A DNA stretch of 64,000 bases, taken from positions 1 to 64,000 of the forward strand of contig OZ218965.1 in assembly GCA_965112735.1 (NCBI GenBank), written 5' to 3'. Source of the stretch: Phaeosaccion multiseriatum (taxonomy: Eukaryota > Ochrophyta, other classes). The translations under genes were made by a program, and so were the position numbers. Positions 21,960 through 33,970 of the stretch are shown in pieces; position 1 is the first letter of the stretch, and every line of letters begins with the position of its first letter. The notes under the pieces are model-generated. The model saw only the letters and a program-made list of their open reading frames with translations, did no database searches and was not told where the DNA came from.

Positions 21960-23769
21960 TGTGTCTCCCTCCCCTTCAGTCCGTGCTCCTCTCTGTCTCC
22001 CTCCGCAATACTGGTTTAGGGGGCCTTACTTTGGCATCACTCTGGGGCTCTCATCCAAGTGTATGTGCTCTCTGTCTTTGCCGCGCTTTCTTCCTGTCTT
22101 GTCGGCTTCGAATTCTCATGCTGTGCCGGTCTCACCTGCCCGCACACCCTGTGTCCTATGCCCATGTTGTGCTCCTTTGCTTCTTCCCAGGCTGTGACTT
22201 CGTCCCTGCTGGGCTTTGTACGGCGTGGCGGGGCTGGGCCGTAGCGAGTGGCCCATGTGGGAGTCTCACTCATGTGTCTTCTGTGCTGTGCATGCAGCAC
22301 GATAATGGAGAGCCTCCCTCGAGGCGGTGGGATGGTACGTGCCATGGCGTGGGCTTTTAGGGAAGAAGGCATGCTCTCGTGCTGCTCGCTCACGTCAGGG
22401 TTTTGCTCGTTTCGTATCAGGCACGGCGGAGCTGCCCCGTATCAACCACGGCGCCTACCTGAACACATTGAAGAAGTACGTGTCTAAGACTCCGGTGAGG
22501 GACGTCCTGATGGTTTGGGGCCGCAAGTCGGTGGGCAAGACCCGCACCATGCAGGAGGCCATCGAAGAGTGGAGAGCAGAGGGGAGGGTGGTGGTGGAGA
22601 TCGATCTAAAGACGGTCAAAATTGACTTCGAGACACTTCCTTCCATGATGTGGAGAGAATACTTCAAAGAGGTTCAGAGAGTGGGCGAAGATGGAGCCGT
22701 TAATGCCACCTTGTCTGAAATGGTCTCCAACATCCCCACGATCATGGAGGAAGGCATGCAAAAAGTAAGGACTGTTTTTGCGCAGCTGAAGACTGATATC
22801 AGTGCCAAGGATGATGATCCACTGGCGAAAGCCCTAAGCTCTCTGAGCGTAGGCGAGACTTCTTCCATCCCCCTGGCCGCGGCTAAAATTGTTCGGACCT
22901 TTTTGGAGGGTGATCCTGGGGTCACCATTTACAATGAGCTACTGAAGGAGTTGGAGAGAAACGCAGAGAGGAGCGAGAAGTCACCTCTGCTCATTGTGAG
23001 GGATGTGCAGGACCTGGTCACAGTGGACGAAGGCAATCGCACAACGGCAGGTGAGGCTGTGTTTGACACACTTTTTTCGAATTTCAGGAATCGAAAGCAG
23101 GGAACCTCTAGGGTACCTGTGATTGTGGAGAGCTGCGAGTATCTCTGGAGCAACCTCCAAAAGTATTTGCAATCTTCGCCGGACTCGTTTGAATCCTGTG
23201 AGGTGGGCCTGTGGCCCAAGGAGGAGGCGCGCAGGGAGCTTGTGCGTGGGGCAGAGCGTCTTGATGACGGCAAGCGCATCGAGTTCTTTACCGCAGATGA
23301 GTTTGAGCAGCTGTGGGATGGGGTGGGGGGGCATGCGGGACAGGTCTATAAAGTGCACTCCAGGCTCCGCAGTGGAAAGACTCTGAAGGAGGCCCTGGAG
23401 GTCACACGGAATGGAATGGCGGGGGTACTTGACTCCACCGTTAGAGCTGCGCAGGGAGTCGGCTTTGCAGCTTTTCTGAAAGTGCCGGGTAAGGATTGGG
23501 ATGACGCAGGGTTTGATGCCGAGGATTGCCGCCTGCGCGTACTGGAGAAGCTGCATGGGTCTCCTCTGCAGCTTTTGCGCAGTGATGTGACGGACGCAAA
23601 GGAAAAACGCAGCATTGAGTACCTGATCCAGAGCAATGTGTTGTGGTATGATGTGAAGAGCAAGACCATTTCTCCGATGCATAGGGCTTTTGAAAACGCC
23701 ATCAAGGAAGAACTGGAGAGGAGACAGACAGGTTTGCTGAGACGCTGGCTCCGAAGATGGCGGGGGTAG
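21523..23769 (+). CDS. Signal-peptide P-loop ATPase, copy 2
   Basis: Exons 21523-21661, 21980-22060, 22191-22240, 22298-22334 and 22421-23769 match copy 1 in number, length and phase; only the last differs, by 18 bp. The product is 551 residues. The signal peptide, Ala-Phe cleavage context, Walker A GRKSVGKT and Walker B-like LLIVRDVQDL are all kept. Identity to copy 1 is very high until about codon 420 of the last-exon frame. It then diverges (FLKVPGKDWDDAGF in place of FLEEEKTPVYRAGF) and ends differently (RRQTGLLRRWLRRWRG), with no trace of the Lys-rich tail. The two genes are paralogues with distinct C-termini, possibly through gene conversion ending near 23470. This copy has no sign of damage. 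Confidence 0.78.
21909..21956. repeat. (CT)n in ATPase copy 2 intron 1
   Basis: CT dinucleotide run upstream of the exon 2 acceptor, shorter in copy 1 (15017-15032). It may act as an extended polypyrimidine tract. Confidence 0.85.
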
Positions 23770-24718
23770 CAGGAGACGGGGGTGGAGGGCCCCTCCACTG
23801 CCATGAGAGGGCGGAACGTGCATGTATTGAAATGAGACCATGTAATTTTATGTAACAGTGTGGGTGGGTTCCTCCTCCCTCCTCGGCCCTGGACTGACCT
23901 GGTTATGGTATGCACCGACCATAATCAGTAAAAAAAAGAAAATCAAGTCCAGGGCCTCACGCCCTCATTGCCTCACTGCAGTGTTCTCACTTCCATTGCA
24001 GCTATTGGTGTGAGCCGGAGAGAGGGGACTGCAGCAGCGCTCTCTTCCCTGCGTGCGTGCGTGCGTCTGTCCCTCTCTCTGGGGCGGTACAGGACGGCGC
24101 AGGTCCGCTCTCACGCCTCGTCCTTCCCTCCGAGCCAGCCAGCTGCGGGTGGGCTGACTTCCTTCTCCTCGAGTCATTCAGCCAGGCCTTCAGCCAGGCC
24201 TTATCTGGCAACACTCCTTCTCCCTTCTCCTGCCCTTGCGAGGCAGCGCTCTCTCTATCTCTCTCTCTCTCTGCGGGTGTCTGTGGCGTCCTCCGTCCCG
24301 GTCGTAGCGATGATGTATTCGGGGGGAAGCCAGTCACCTTTCAAGGCCTCTGCCACCCCCCCCTCCTGCCCACCATCGCCCTTCCCTACCCCTCACTGCA
24401 CGTGAGAGACCTGCCTATACGCCTCACGTACCCCCCCCCCTCTCAACTCCACCCCTCCGCGGCCAATCGACCGGCCGAGCGCGCGCCACCATCCGCCGCC
24501 AAAGTCTACTCTACTCCGGCTTCTGTGGCCAAATTGCCACACAACGGTTCCTTCTCCACACACTTCACTTGCTTAGTAGCCTCCTGGGGGTCCGCCTTGG
24601 GGTCCTCCAAGCCCCTGCCACCTGTCCTAGCGATAATATAAGGAGTCCTAGCTCGTGATAAGGCATTGTGACGAGCCATGACACCTTGTATGTCGCTACA
24701 CACCCCACGCCCCCCTTC
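23770..24718. other. Intergenic, no gene seen
   Basis: Lies between two convergent genes. Open frames on both strands are short and of low complexity. It marks the right edge of the duplicated subtelomeric zone. Confidence 0.5.
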
Positions 24719-25029
24719 TCACCAGCCCTCAAAGTCGCCAGTGTCTGCAATGTACTCCCTGTCCGCCTTGGCCCGTGCCCCGTAGTCCTCCAGAGCAGCG
24801 ACCTTCTGCGCCTGCACCGGGGAGGAACGAGTCACCTCCTCCGTCGGGATGCGGTTGAAGTCCTGTGGCGAGGGGTGTCAGCCAGGACAGGGGGGTGAGG
24901 GGTAGTGTCAGGACTGGGGGAAGCCGTGCCGTGTGGTGTGGTTTGGTGTGGTGTAGGGTGTCTTGATGTGAAAAAAAAATCAGCAACCTGCGGATAGGCA
25001 GCGGCTGAGGACGGGAAGAAGAGAGAGTC

Positions 25030-25072
<43 letters not shown>

Positions 25073-27470
25073 GGAGGAGGAGGAGGAGGAGGAGGAGGTG
25101 GTGGCGGCGGCGCTCTTCTCTCTTCGCACGTCGTGGTGAGCCCTTGGGGCCAAGGTCGCTCTCTCCCTGACTCACCTCTACGTCTGTGGGCGGTGCCTCC
25201 AGCGCCATGTGCCCCCACTGCTGACGCCTAAAGTCCCCCAGCAGGCGGTCGGCAGCGTTGTTCATCTCGCCGTGGTAGAACTTCTGTGAGGGGCAGGCAG
25301 GGACAGGTGACCATTTGTTTGATTCGGTCAATGATTCGGTTGATTCCAAGTGGACGAAGCGATCCATCAGGGTCAAGTGAGAGGAGGAATACAGCGCAGC
25401 AGGGGGTAGAGGGAGGAAGGGGGTTATCTTGCCGCCGAGAGACGGCCCGCAGCCTCCAGCTCTAACTCAGACTCAGACTCAGAAAGGGGCGCGCCTGCCG
25501 GGCCCGTGGGTTCGCACCCACCCATCCACCCACCCACCCTGTGGTGCCACATACGTAACTAACACAACACATAACAAAATACTCAATAGTAACCCACCTT
25601 GGCCACGAGGTACACAAACTCCTGCCCCGAGTGCCTGCGCGGGTCAATCTTGAGTCTCTTGATGAGGGCGGGCATGTCCACGTACCCGGGGAACTGAATG
25701 GCGCACTCTACCACCCGGTCCATCATGGCCGCCGCCACCACCTGAGTCAGATGGCAGCAGACAGGGGCAGGGAGAAAGCAGACGGATGGCACCAGAGAGC
25801 AGAAGGGGGCCAGAGAGGGCGCAAGGGATGGATGGCAGTAGACACCATAAGTGGGGCATAGAGAGAGAGAGAGAGAGCAGAGACAAGACTCAGTCGCTCC
25901 GAGCAGAGAGCAGATGGATGGCAGCATACACAAGACCCACTCGCTCACCTGCGAGTCGTACGAGGCCTGCCCGATGTCGTTGCAGATGGCGAGCTTGAGG
26001 GCCTGCTCCTGATCGTCCTGCCTGGCGGGGATGATGCCCGGAGTGTCCAGCAGCTCCAGAGAGTCCTCGGGGTTGTTGCCCTGCGGCAGGCCAGGGGGGA
26101 TGGCAGTGGACGGGGGGGGGGGGGTGGTTAGACAGACAGGTGTCAGGACGCGAGGGTGCGACGGAGTGTATGAATGCTTGTTCGGCGAGGGTAGCGGGGG
26201 GGTTTAAGCAGGGGAGGGGGAGGGAAGCAGACACACACACACACACACACACACGTTCCTGTGGGGCTGCGGAAGAGGGCGGAAGATCTTAGGAGAGCAA
26301 AGACAGGCATATGGGCAAGAAGTCGACCCCCTCCCACCAGTCCTTCACTCACCACTCCTCCCACTCGGATCCAGCTGATGGAGCGAGTCACGCCCGGAGT
26401 GTTGCGCGTGGCGCAGATCTGAGGACAGAGGTGGAGACAGTGTGGAAAGGATGTTTCAATACCGTGGTCACTCACTCCTATAACATGCCGGCAGGCAGGC
26501 AACCAACGCCCAGAGAAGCTGTACACAAACACACAAAGGGCATGCAAACCCCGGAAAGAGGGCCAACGAGCCAGAGACACGATTCAACACCCCATGGATG
26601 CAACGGACACAACGGACACCACGGACCGACCTTCTTGCCGATGAGGTGATTGATGAGGGCGGACTTGCCGACGTTGGGGAAGCCGATGACGAGCACGCGC
26701 ACAGACCGCGGATTCAGGCCCTGTCGCAGGCGGCGGTCGTTCACGCGCTGCCCTGCCCTCATCGCCGCCTTCTTGATCTGTGCACGTTGAAAGAGGCCGG
26801 TAAAGGGGGCGCGAAATAGGAAGCCAGAGTCAGAGGGGGGCGAGGGAGGGAGAGGAAGAGGACGGAATCAACCCACCCCCAAAAAATCATCGGAAGCAGC
26901 CACTGCACGCACCAGATGGACCCCCCTGCCGCGCTTGGAGTCCACGAAGAAGACCGGCACGTTGCCCGATCTACCAGAGCGCTTGAGGCCCCCCTCCTGC
27001 GTAAAGTACTGGTGCCACTCCTTCACCACGCGGGGAGGCACAATGTCCTTGCGGTTCAGCACCACCAACAAGGGGCGATTACCCACCCATTCGGGCACCT
27101 TCTGGTGCGTGGTCGAGAGAGGGATTCTTGCGTCCCTGACTTCGATAACCACATCCACAAGCTTGACATAATCCTTCAGCTGGCGCTCTGCCTTGGCGAT
27201 GTGTCCCGGGTACCAGTTGATCATGTGGCCTCCTTGGATGCCTTCGTTCTCGTAGTCCTCATTGCCGAACTCCGCCTCTCCCTTCACACGCTTGTTGAAC
27301 TTCGCCCTCAGCCTGTGGCTCATCCCCCGTGAGGGCTGCTGCTGCTGCTGCTGCTGCTGCAGGCTCCACCCCCTCGCCCCCACGCGACACCCAGCAGGCG
27401 CGACGAAAGCATCAGCGCCCAGCGAGTCCAGGTAGAGAAGCCCGAGTATCCCAGCCGTCGTTGTCTTCAT
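24719..27470 (-). CDS. Circularly permuted RbgA/YlqF-type GTPase, plastid-targeted
   Basis: Seven exons: 27470-26913, 26777-26631, 26418-26353, 26080-25949, 25741-25598, 25283-25176 and 24862-24719. All introns are phase 0, giving 432 residues. The order is G4 NRKD (139-142), G5 DSKRGRG (177-183), G1 GFPNVGKS (218-225), then G3 DTPG (269-272). This is the permuted order of YlqF/RbgA GTPases, which mature the large ribosomal subunit. WYPGHIAKA (86-94) is the family N-terminal signature. Residues 1-25 are a signal peptide ending in the ASAFAP-like ADAFVAP, and a poly-Gln follows in the transit region, so it probably serves the plastid ribosome. Divergent from the FPG gene across 124 bp. Length fits the family plus a targeting leader. 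Confidence 0.93.
25031..25098. repeat. (CAG)n/(GAG)n microsatellite in GTPase intron 6
   Basis: About 13 CAG units followed by 9-10 GAG units, wholly inside the last intron. Confidence 0.9.
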
Positions 27471-27594
27471 CTTACAATCACAACAATGAAATGAGAGGCG
27501 AGGGCTAAGCAATTTACATAGAAATTCGCCATTTTCCCGCGGGCGGGCGATCCGACCAACGCAGTGTGTCAGATTTTGTCGAAGAAGATTTGCG
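27471..27594. promoter_or_regulatory. 124-bp bidirectional promoter, GTPase/FPG
   Basis: The two ATGs face away from each other with only 124 bp between. No TATA box is clear. The region includes GCCATTTTCCCGCGGGCGGGCG, which has an E2F-like TTTCCCGC core. That would fit S-phase expression of a repair gene, but this is inference. Confidence 0.5.
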
Positions 27595-29942
27595 ATGCCC
27601 GAGCTTCCTGAGGCGGAGTGCGCTCGGCGGCTGCTGGAGACTGAGCTATGTGGCCGAATTATAGAGGAGGTATTTACGAATGAGTCAGGCGGCGGCCCTA
27701 GGGATGGATTGGAGGACGACTTGGTCCTCGCGGACGGCTTGTCGGGGGAGGCAGTCGTCAAGGCGCTCAAGGGGCGGCGAGTCAGCGCCGCCATGCGGAA
27801 AGGGAAGCAGTTGTGGTGCTTGCTGGACGGGGAGGGGCCGCATCCGCTCTTCCACTTCGGTACGAATCCGTTCGATCAGTCATGCTTTTGCGAAAGATTC
27901 TCTCCCCTTCCTCTTCTTGCCATCAACACACCTCTCTTCTTGGCTCTGTGTGTGTGAAGGTATGACAGGGGCATTCACCGTGATGGGCGTCGAGGGTATG
28001 ACATACAGGAGTACGAAGATTGTGTCTCAGGGTAAGTTAGAGTGCAAACTCCTGTGCCTCATCTTTACTGTACTCTACTCTACTCGTCGTGCGCTGCTCC
28101 GTCCTGCGGCTAACCACCCCTCACCTCTGCCTCTCTCCCCCCTTTTCCAGAGTCGTGGCCCCCTCGCTACACCAAGTTCGAGCTTCTCCTAAGCGGGGGG
28201 GTGAAGGTTGCCTTCACAGACCCTAGGCGATTGGCGCGCATCCGCCTCCGCGTGGACCCGCCCTCTGAGGAACCCATCAGCGCCCTCGGCAGGGTACGAT
28301 ACAGTGTTAATCTTTCTGCGAGCAAGGGCAGGGGAAAGCGGCCCTCTCATCTTTGCCTTCTCTCTCTCCACACACGCCTGCCTTGCTCGCTCGCTCACCC
28401 ACACGAAACTGACTCACTGAACAAGTATACATCACACCCAACCCCCTTACCCCTGTCCCTCCATCCCCAGGACCCGTACCTCGACCCCCCCTCCTTGCCG
28501 GAGCTGATCTTGGCTCTGGCAGGTATCAACGCCCCCATCAAGGCCGTGCTGCTGGACCAGAACAGAGTGGTGAGCGGGGTGGGCAACTACCTCGCAGACG
28601 AAGTGTGCTACCAGGCCAAGTGAGTACGTTGTGAGTTGCAGTTGTAGTTGCAGATGCAGCTTAACGGATGGATGGATCAAACGATCTCTTGATCAGTCAA
28701 TGAAGAGATCAACGTCGAATGCTTCTGTGAGGCAGTGTGGGGGTATTGGTTGGGTGGGGCCCTGTGTCGACCATTTCTCGCCGCTCCGACACCCCTCCCT
28801 CCCTCCCTCCTCCCTCCCTGCGCAGGATCCACCCCGCCAGCCCCTGCAGCAGCCTGGACGAGGCGCAGATGTCCGCCCTGCACACTTCCCTCGTGGGGGT
28901 CGTCGCCTTCGCCTGCAGTGTCAACGCCAGTTACAAGAAGTTCCCCCAAGGTCAGTGCTTGGTTTCAGTCAGTGAGTCACTCAGTCTCGAGTCAGTCAGT
29001 CAGGCACTCAGACAGGCATTTAGTACTTGGTGTCCGTCACTCACTCACTCACTCACTCACTCACTCAAGTCTCGAGTCAGTCACGTGACCGGGCAAGGTG
29101 GAGATTATGGACGCACCTCCCCTTCCTTCCTTCCTTCCTTCCTTCCTTCCTTCCTTCCTTCCTGCCTTCGGTCATCTCGCCGGTCCTCCTCCTTGTCCGG
29201 CTGTTCCTTGACACCTTGTACCCCGCCCTGCCTGGCCGCCCTGCTCTTTCATCAACATGGTCTCGTCTCGGTCTTGCCTGCTCACCGAACAGAGTGGCTG
29301 TTCCACTACCGCTGGGGCAAGGGCAAAGGAGGAAGCCAAGACTTCTACAAGAACTCCATCGCCTTCGAGACGGTGGGAGGAAGAACAACGGCCATCGTGG
29401 CGAAGGTGCAGAAAAAGGGCAGGCTCAGCGCCCGAGCGAGCACTAGCAGTAAGCCTGCCGCCAAGGCCAACGCCAAGGCCAAGACCAAGGCCAAGGCCGA
29501 GGCCAAGGGCGAGACCAAGGGCAAGGCGGTGAAGGAGGAAGACCTTAAGCAGGACGTCAAAACGGAGCCCGTAGCAGATGCAGGGGTTGGTGATATAGCA
29601 TCAGCACTAGCTGCAGTAAGCGTGCGGACGAGGAGGAGAAGCGAGACGTCGATGTCAGCAGACGGGGTGGAGGAAGACGCACAGCCCACCGGGAAGAGGA
29701 GGCGGCGAAGTGTCGCTGTGAAGGAGGAGAGAGGGGGGGCAGATTCGAGCGCTGCCGCCATGGTGGTCACCAAGTCAAAGGCGAGGGCCACATCAAAATC
29801 CAAATCCTCGTCAGCAGCCGCAGAGGAGAAGAAGACAAGCGCGCCAAAGACAGCCAAGAAGAAGGCATCGGGAGCCGAGAGCAAGGCGAGGAAGAGGAAG
29901 GGTCCGGCGGCGGCAGCACGGCCAAAACGTAAGCGAGCGTGA
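27595..29942 (+). CDS. FPG: Formamidopyrimidine-DNA glycosylase, plant/fungal type
   Basis: Six exons: 27595-27859, 27960-28031, 28151-28293, 28471-28619, 28826-28950 and 29293-29942, giving 467 residues. The enzyme removes oxidised purines such as 8-oxoG and cuts the AP site. The protein begins MPELPEAE, keeping the catalytic Pro2 and Glu3 and fixing the start. The helix-two-turn-helix is NRVVSGVGNYLADE (about 190-204). The WLFHYRWGKG and GGRTTAIV segments replace the bacterial zinc finger, as in Arabidopsis MMH/FPG. Residues after about 280 are a Lys/Ala/Glu-rich basic tail, probably nuclear-localising and DNA-binding. No organelle leader is possible, because Pro must be position 2. Confidence 0.95.
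29120..29162. repeat. (TTCC)n microsatellite in FPG intron 5
   Basis: About ten TTCC units, preceded by a (CACT)n run at 29038-29067. Confidence 0.9.
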
Positions 29943-31705
29943 CAGAGCCGAGAGAGGTGAGGGAGGGGGAGAGGGTGAGGAGAGTGGGAGGGAGAGAGAG
30001 AGGGGGGGGGGGGGCAAGGGAGGTGCGAATGACGAGCTGACTAGGGCAAGACAGGACAGACGAGGCGGCGGCTGGGGAGGTGCTAGTCTCAAGGCCTAGT
30101 GCACGGCTTGGGAGCGTTTGGCTTTGATCTAATCACGAGATGGTGCCAGCGGGCAGGCCTTTCTCGGCGAGGAGGAAGGGAGGGCCGAGCGCTTCAGAGC
30201 CCTGTGATTGACGCCCTCACTTCCCGCCCTGCTCCGCTGCACCCGTTCACGGCCATCCGTCGGCGTCATGTTTGTGTGCGTGTGTGTGTGTGTGTGCGTG
30301 CGTCTCTTGTAGACTCAGAGGCGGCAGAAGCGGGGGGCAATGGATGCAGCGGAGGCAGCGAGGCCCCCGGGGGGCGGGCACCGAAGCTGGGCCTGTCGGC
30401 GGCGGCGTCAATCTCTCTTGGCTCGCGTAGGTTCTCTCTTGACGCGTCGCCCGCCCCCGTGTCACCCTCCTGGGCCTTCTGCTCCCCGGGGCGGCGCGGA
30501 AGGAGTATGAGCAGGAGCATGAGCACGAGCACGCTGTGGATGGCAGCGGACGGCATCTCTGTCCTGACACCGGCACCGGATGGGCTCTCTGTCCTGACAC
30601 CCTCACCGTCGCTGTCGTGGCCGCGGAGGGCGCTGTGGTCTATGGCCTCCTCTGGGCCCTCTTTGGCCTCTCCGGGGCCGGCGTGGGACTCCGCTCCGTC
30701 GTGTTGTGATCTCGCAGCCCACCCCCCAGGGCTCCCCTCTTGGGGCGGCGGAGGTGTTGGTGGTGGTGGTGGAGGGGGGGGGGGCGGTATGATGCTGAGC
30801 AGAGGTGCTGTGACCATGCGTGCGTCTGGCCCGTGCGGCTCGGCTGTGACGGGGGGATGGCAGTGGATGGGAGGGCGCTCATCTTTGGCGGGGGCGTTGG
30901 GTCTCTTCTTGGCGACGACCCTAAGCAGCGCCCGTCGCCTTCGGAGCACTCACCCGGGGGGACGGGGGGGGGGCAGGAGGAGAATGCCAGGAGGAGGGGC
31001 TTCGGTTGGGCACAGCCTTGGGCATGGCATCAGGCAAGGGGGGGGGGTGGCAGCTCGCTTCCGACCACTTCACGCCACCAAAATCTTGAGATTGGGGTAG
31101 TGATTGTGGAACCAACAGAGGCGATACAGTGTAGAGCAGTGTGTAAACATAAAAGCAAGCACTGCGTTGTGCCGGTTTGCTAGTCGCGTCTATAACAACG
31201 AATGACCGCCTATAATCATGTATGTACACAAAACAAAACAAAACAACAACAGCCGCAGCTGTTGGTGATACAGCAGCAGCAGCAGCAGCAGCAACAACAA
31301 CAAGCCTCCAAGAGACTCGTGATTGGCGCAAAGCAAGTCAAGGCAAGGTAGAGGCAGGGCAAGAGACACCCTCCTCTTCGCTTCGCTCCACCCCAAGGGA
31401 CAGCCCCCCCTCTCCAATCTCCCCAACACACAGCGCCCTCCCCTGGAGTAAGTCAGTGAGTGGCTTCATCCCTCTTCATGGAGTAAGTCAGTGAGTGAGT
31501 GAGTGAGTGAGTGAGTGGCTTCACCCCTCTTCCTCTTCTTCGAGTCGCTGCGCTTCATCCCTCTTCATGGAGTAAGTCAGTGAGTCACCTCTCCTGTCAG
31601 TAAAGTATATACAGCCGCTTCACTCCTCTTACGCTTCATGCAGTCAACTTCCTCCATCCAGTCAGTCTTTTGGGGTGGAGTCGAGTCGCTTGCTTCACTT
31701 TGAAC
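29943..31705. other. Intergenic with low-complexity ORFs
   Basis: Long GC-rich frames occur on both strands (plus 30099-31100, minus 30949-30266) but they are built on (GT)n, poly-G and GGT runs. The minus frame holds a hydrophobic VLVLMLLLILL and the short repeat VRTESPSGAGVRTEMPS, so a small membrane protein cannot be excluded. Repeats include a CTTCATGGAGTAAGTCAGTG unit near 31477 and 31564. Dispersed motifs occur at 30569, 30588 (TGTCCTGACA), 30840 and 31256. Confidence 0.45.
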
Positions 31706-33625
31706 TCAGCCCAAGCGTAGGCCCAGCACCACCCCAGCCCCGAAGCCCGTCCCTGCTGGCACCTTGTGATTAAGCACCTCCAGGACGCGCTCGTACATGA
31801 GGCGGAGGTCATTCCCGTCAACCTTGCCGTCCTTGTCGAGGTCAAGCAGCTCAGTGGCCATGTCTTGCACCTTCTCGTACTTTACGTCAACGTACCTGGG
31901 ATGGCAGTGGAGGGGCGAGGATGGCAGCGGAGGGGACGTCAGTCACACTAAAGACGCGCACGCACCCACACACACACAGAGGTACACTTCTAAAGAGACA
32001 AATCAGTCGCGCACACACACAACCAACTCGCAAACACTAAGCTAAGCCCCCTCGGCGAGCGGGCTCGAAACCCAGCCGAGCTCCGCCGTTGCCCGACGCC
32101 TGCGCCCTCCGCCCTCCACTGCCGTCCACTGCCATCCCCGCTCACCCAAAGTACGAAGCGGCCTGTGCCCCGCAGATAACGAGGCCCACGGCCAAAGCGG
32201 CCGCTCGAGTCACCTTCTTCACCGCGTAGCCTGCAGAGGGAGGGAGGGAGGGAGGAGGAGGAGAGGGGAGGGGGTGAGTAGGGGTGGAGTGGGACGGGAG
32301 CAGAATCGGAGAGGCGTGAGAACAGAAGGAGCAGCTCCAGCACAAGGGACCACAAACAACCCTTCCTTTCCAACTTCACGCAGCCCCTTCCACAAGGAGG
32401 GCGTCGCATACACGTAAGAGCTTCAGCAACCCTTCAGCGACCCACCTGCGCACACGCCTGCGACCATCCCCCCTGAGAAGGCAGGCACGACATCTTGTAG
32501 CATTGCACCATACTCGCCCACACTCGCCTTGCTGTCCTTCGAGATTGCTCCGCTACGGGGAGGGGGGGGGGGAGGGTGCGGGAGGGGTGCGGGGAAACTT
32601 AGCTGTCTGCCCCACTCTTGTTACTGTCGCTCTTTTGGAACGCATCTTGCCTTACTCTCGTCTCTTTTTCTTCTCCCTCTCCCCCACTCCCTTCCTCTCT
32701 CTGTTTGTCTGCTACTTTGTCTCTATCCCCTCCCTCTTTGCTCATTTCTTTCTTTCTCGTTCTCCCTCCATCTTTGCCTGCTCTCGACCCTCTTTTGTCT
32801 CTCTCTACCCCCCTCCCGTATCCCTCTTCCCCCTCTTTCTCTCAGTCTCTGTCTCCCCATGCCACGTACCGATCGACGGCCTGCTGCAGAAAGTCATCGA
32901 TCGCAGTGCCAATCTTATCCACCACAACAGCGGCGTCCTCCTTTTCCCCCTCCCTCTTGGCCTTTCTCCTCTCTACACTGCCCCACGTGGGAGAGGCAGA
33001 CGTCGAGGGGAGGGGGGGTGGCTTGCCGCCATCCCCCCCTGCTGCAGGCTTGCCCCCTCCCCATCCGAGCCATCCTGCGGACTGGGACTGTTTGCTGCTT
33101 GTATCTGCATCGTCCTTCTTCTTCCCCCCACCCCACCCCAACCGCCACCATCCTTTCCCTGAGCCCTCCCTCTCGTCGCCAGCAGAGGCGTGCACGTCGC
33201 TCTCCACGCCTGAGGCTGGTGCAGGCAGAAGGGGGAGAGCAGCCGGGAGGGAGGACATTCGGGTCAAAGCACGCAGGACGAGCGGGAGAGAAGGGAGGGG
33301 AGGGAGGGGAGGAAGTACTTTAGATTGGGGCTGGAGGAGTCCAGAGAAGCCGCTTTCATTGAAGCACCCCACCTGCTGCTACTGCCGCTGCTGCTGCGAC
33401 CGCCAATATCGGGGCAAACGATGAACTTGCGCCAGCTGTGGCCCGGCAGCACGCCGTGTGAGCGTGCCGCGTGGGATGGGTGCTTGGTCTAGGCGTCGCC
33501 GTGTAAGACGCTGGTTTTACTGCTGCTGCTGCCGCTGCTGCTCTTGTGTAGTGGCTCCTTCTGATCCCCGCCTGGAGGACAACGAGCCCCTTCCTAGACA
33601 GAGCTCTTGTCGCGGCGAGAGACAT
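31706..33625 (-). CDS. FUN14-domain membrane protein with an EF-hand
   Basis: Five exons: 33625-33373, 33209-32870, 32552-32446, 32230-32146 and 31895-31706, with phases consistent, giving 324 residues. Residues 1-84 are an Arg/Ala/Ser-rich leader with a hydrophobic Ala stretch, probably for an organelle. The FUN14 domain begins PAFSGGMVAGVCAGYAVKKV and ends FGAGVVLGLRLG, the typical glycine-rich membrane helices. FUNDC proteins sit in the mitochondrial outer membrane and act in mitophagy and lipid or Ca handling. Between the helices lies DLDKDGKVDGND, a complete 12-residue EF-hand loop. GWWRLGWGGGK and GWLGWGGGK form a short internal repeat before the domain. Its start faces the methyltransferase gene. 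Confidence 0.85.
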
Positions 33626-33970
33626 TTGCGCTCGTGGGGGAAAACAAGATCACCCCTTCTTACCCGAAGGGACCACGGCCTCAAGCTCCTACTTCTTAAA
33701 CGCACCACCTAACAGAGCAATGAGGAGAAAGAGAAGAGGGAAGAAGGAACGACGAATGGAGAAAGAGGTGAAATTCAAATTGTTGAGATGCGCCATCTGT
33801 GAGCCAATAACTGTAACTTGTCAGCGAGCGCCGACGACGCGACTTAAAACATAAACCCCCCTTCTTCTCAAGGCCGCTGCACACACAGGGGCGCCTTTTG
33901 AGTCTGTCCTTAGCTTCCCTGAGACCAGAGTGGAACCGCGCTTGCAGGCTCCCTTGCCGTTGCAGGGCCA
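33626..33970. promoter_or_regulatory. Bidirectional promoter, FUN14/methyltransferase
   Basis: The divergent ATGs are 345 bp apart. The stretch near 33760-33800 is AT-richer than its surroundings. No core element is certain. Confidence 0.45.

Noticed and set aside
27595-29942. Recent bacterial origin of the FPG gene
   Set aside because: It has five GT-AG introns, lacks the bacterial zinc finger and matches the plant/fungal form.
30099-31100. 333-codon plus-strand ORF
   Set aside because: It lacks domains, is opposite an equally long minus frame, and contains GT and poly-G microsatellites.
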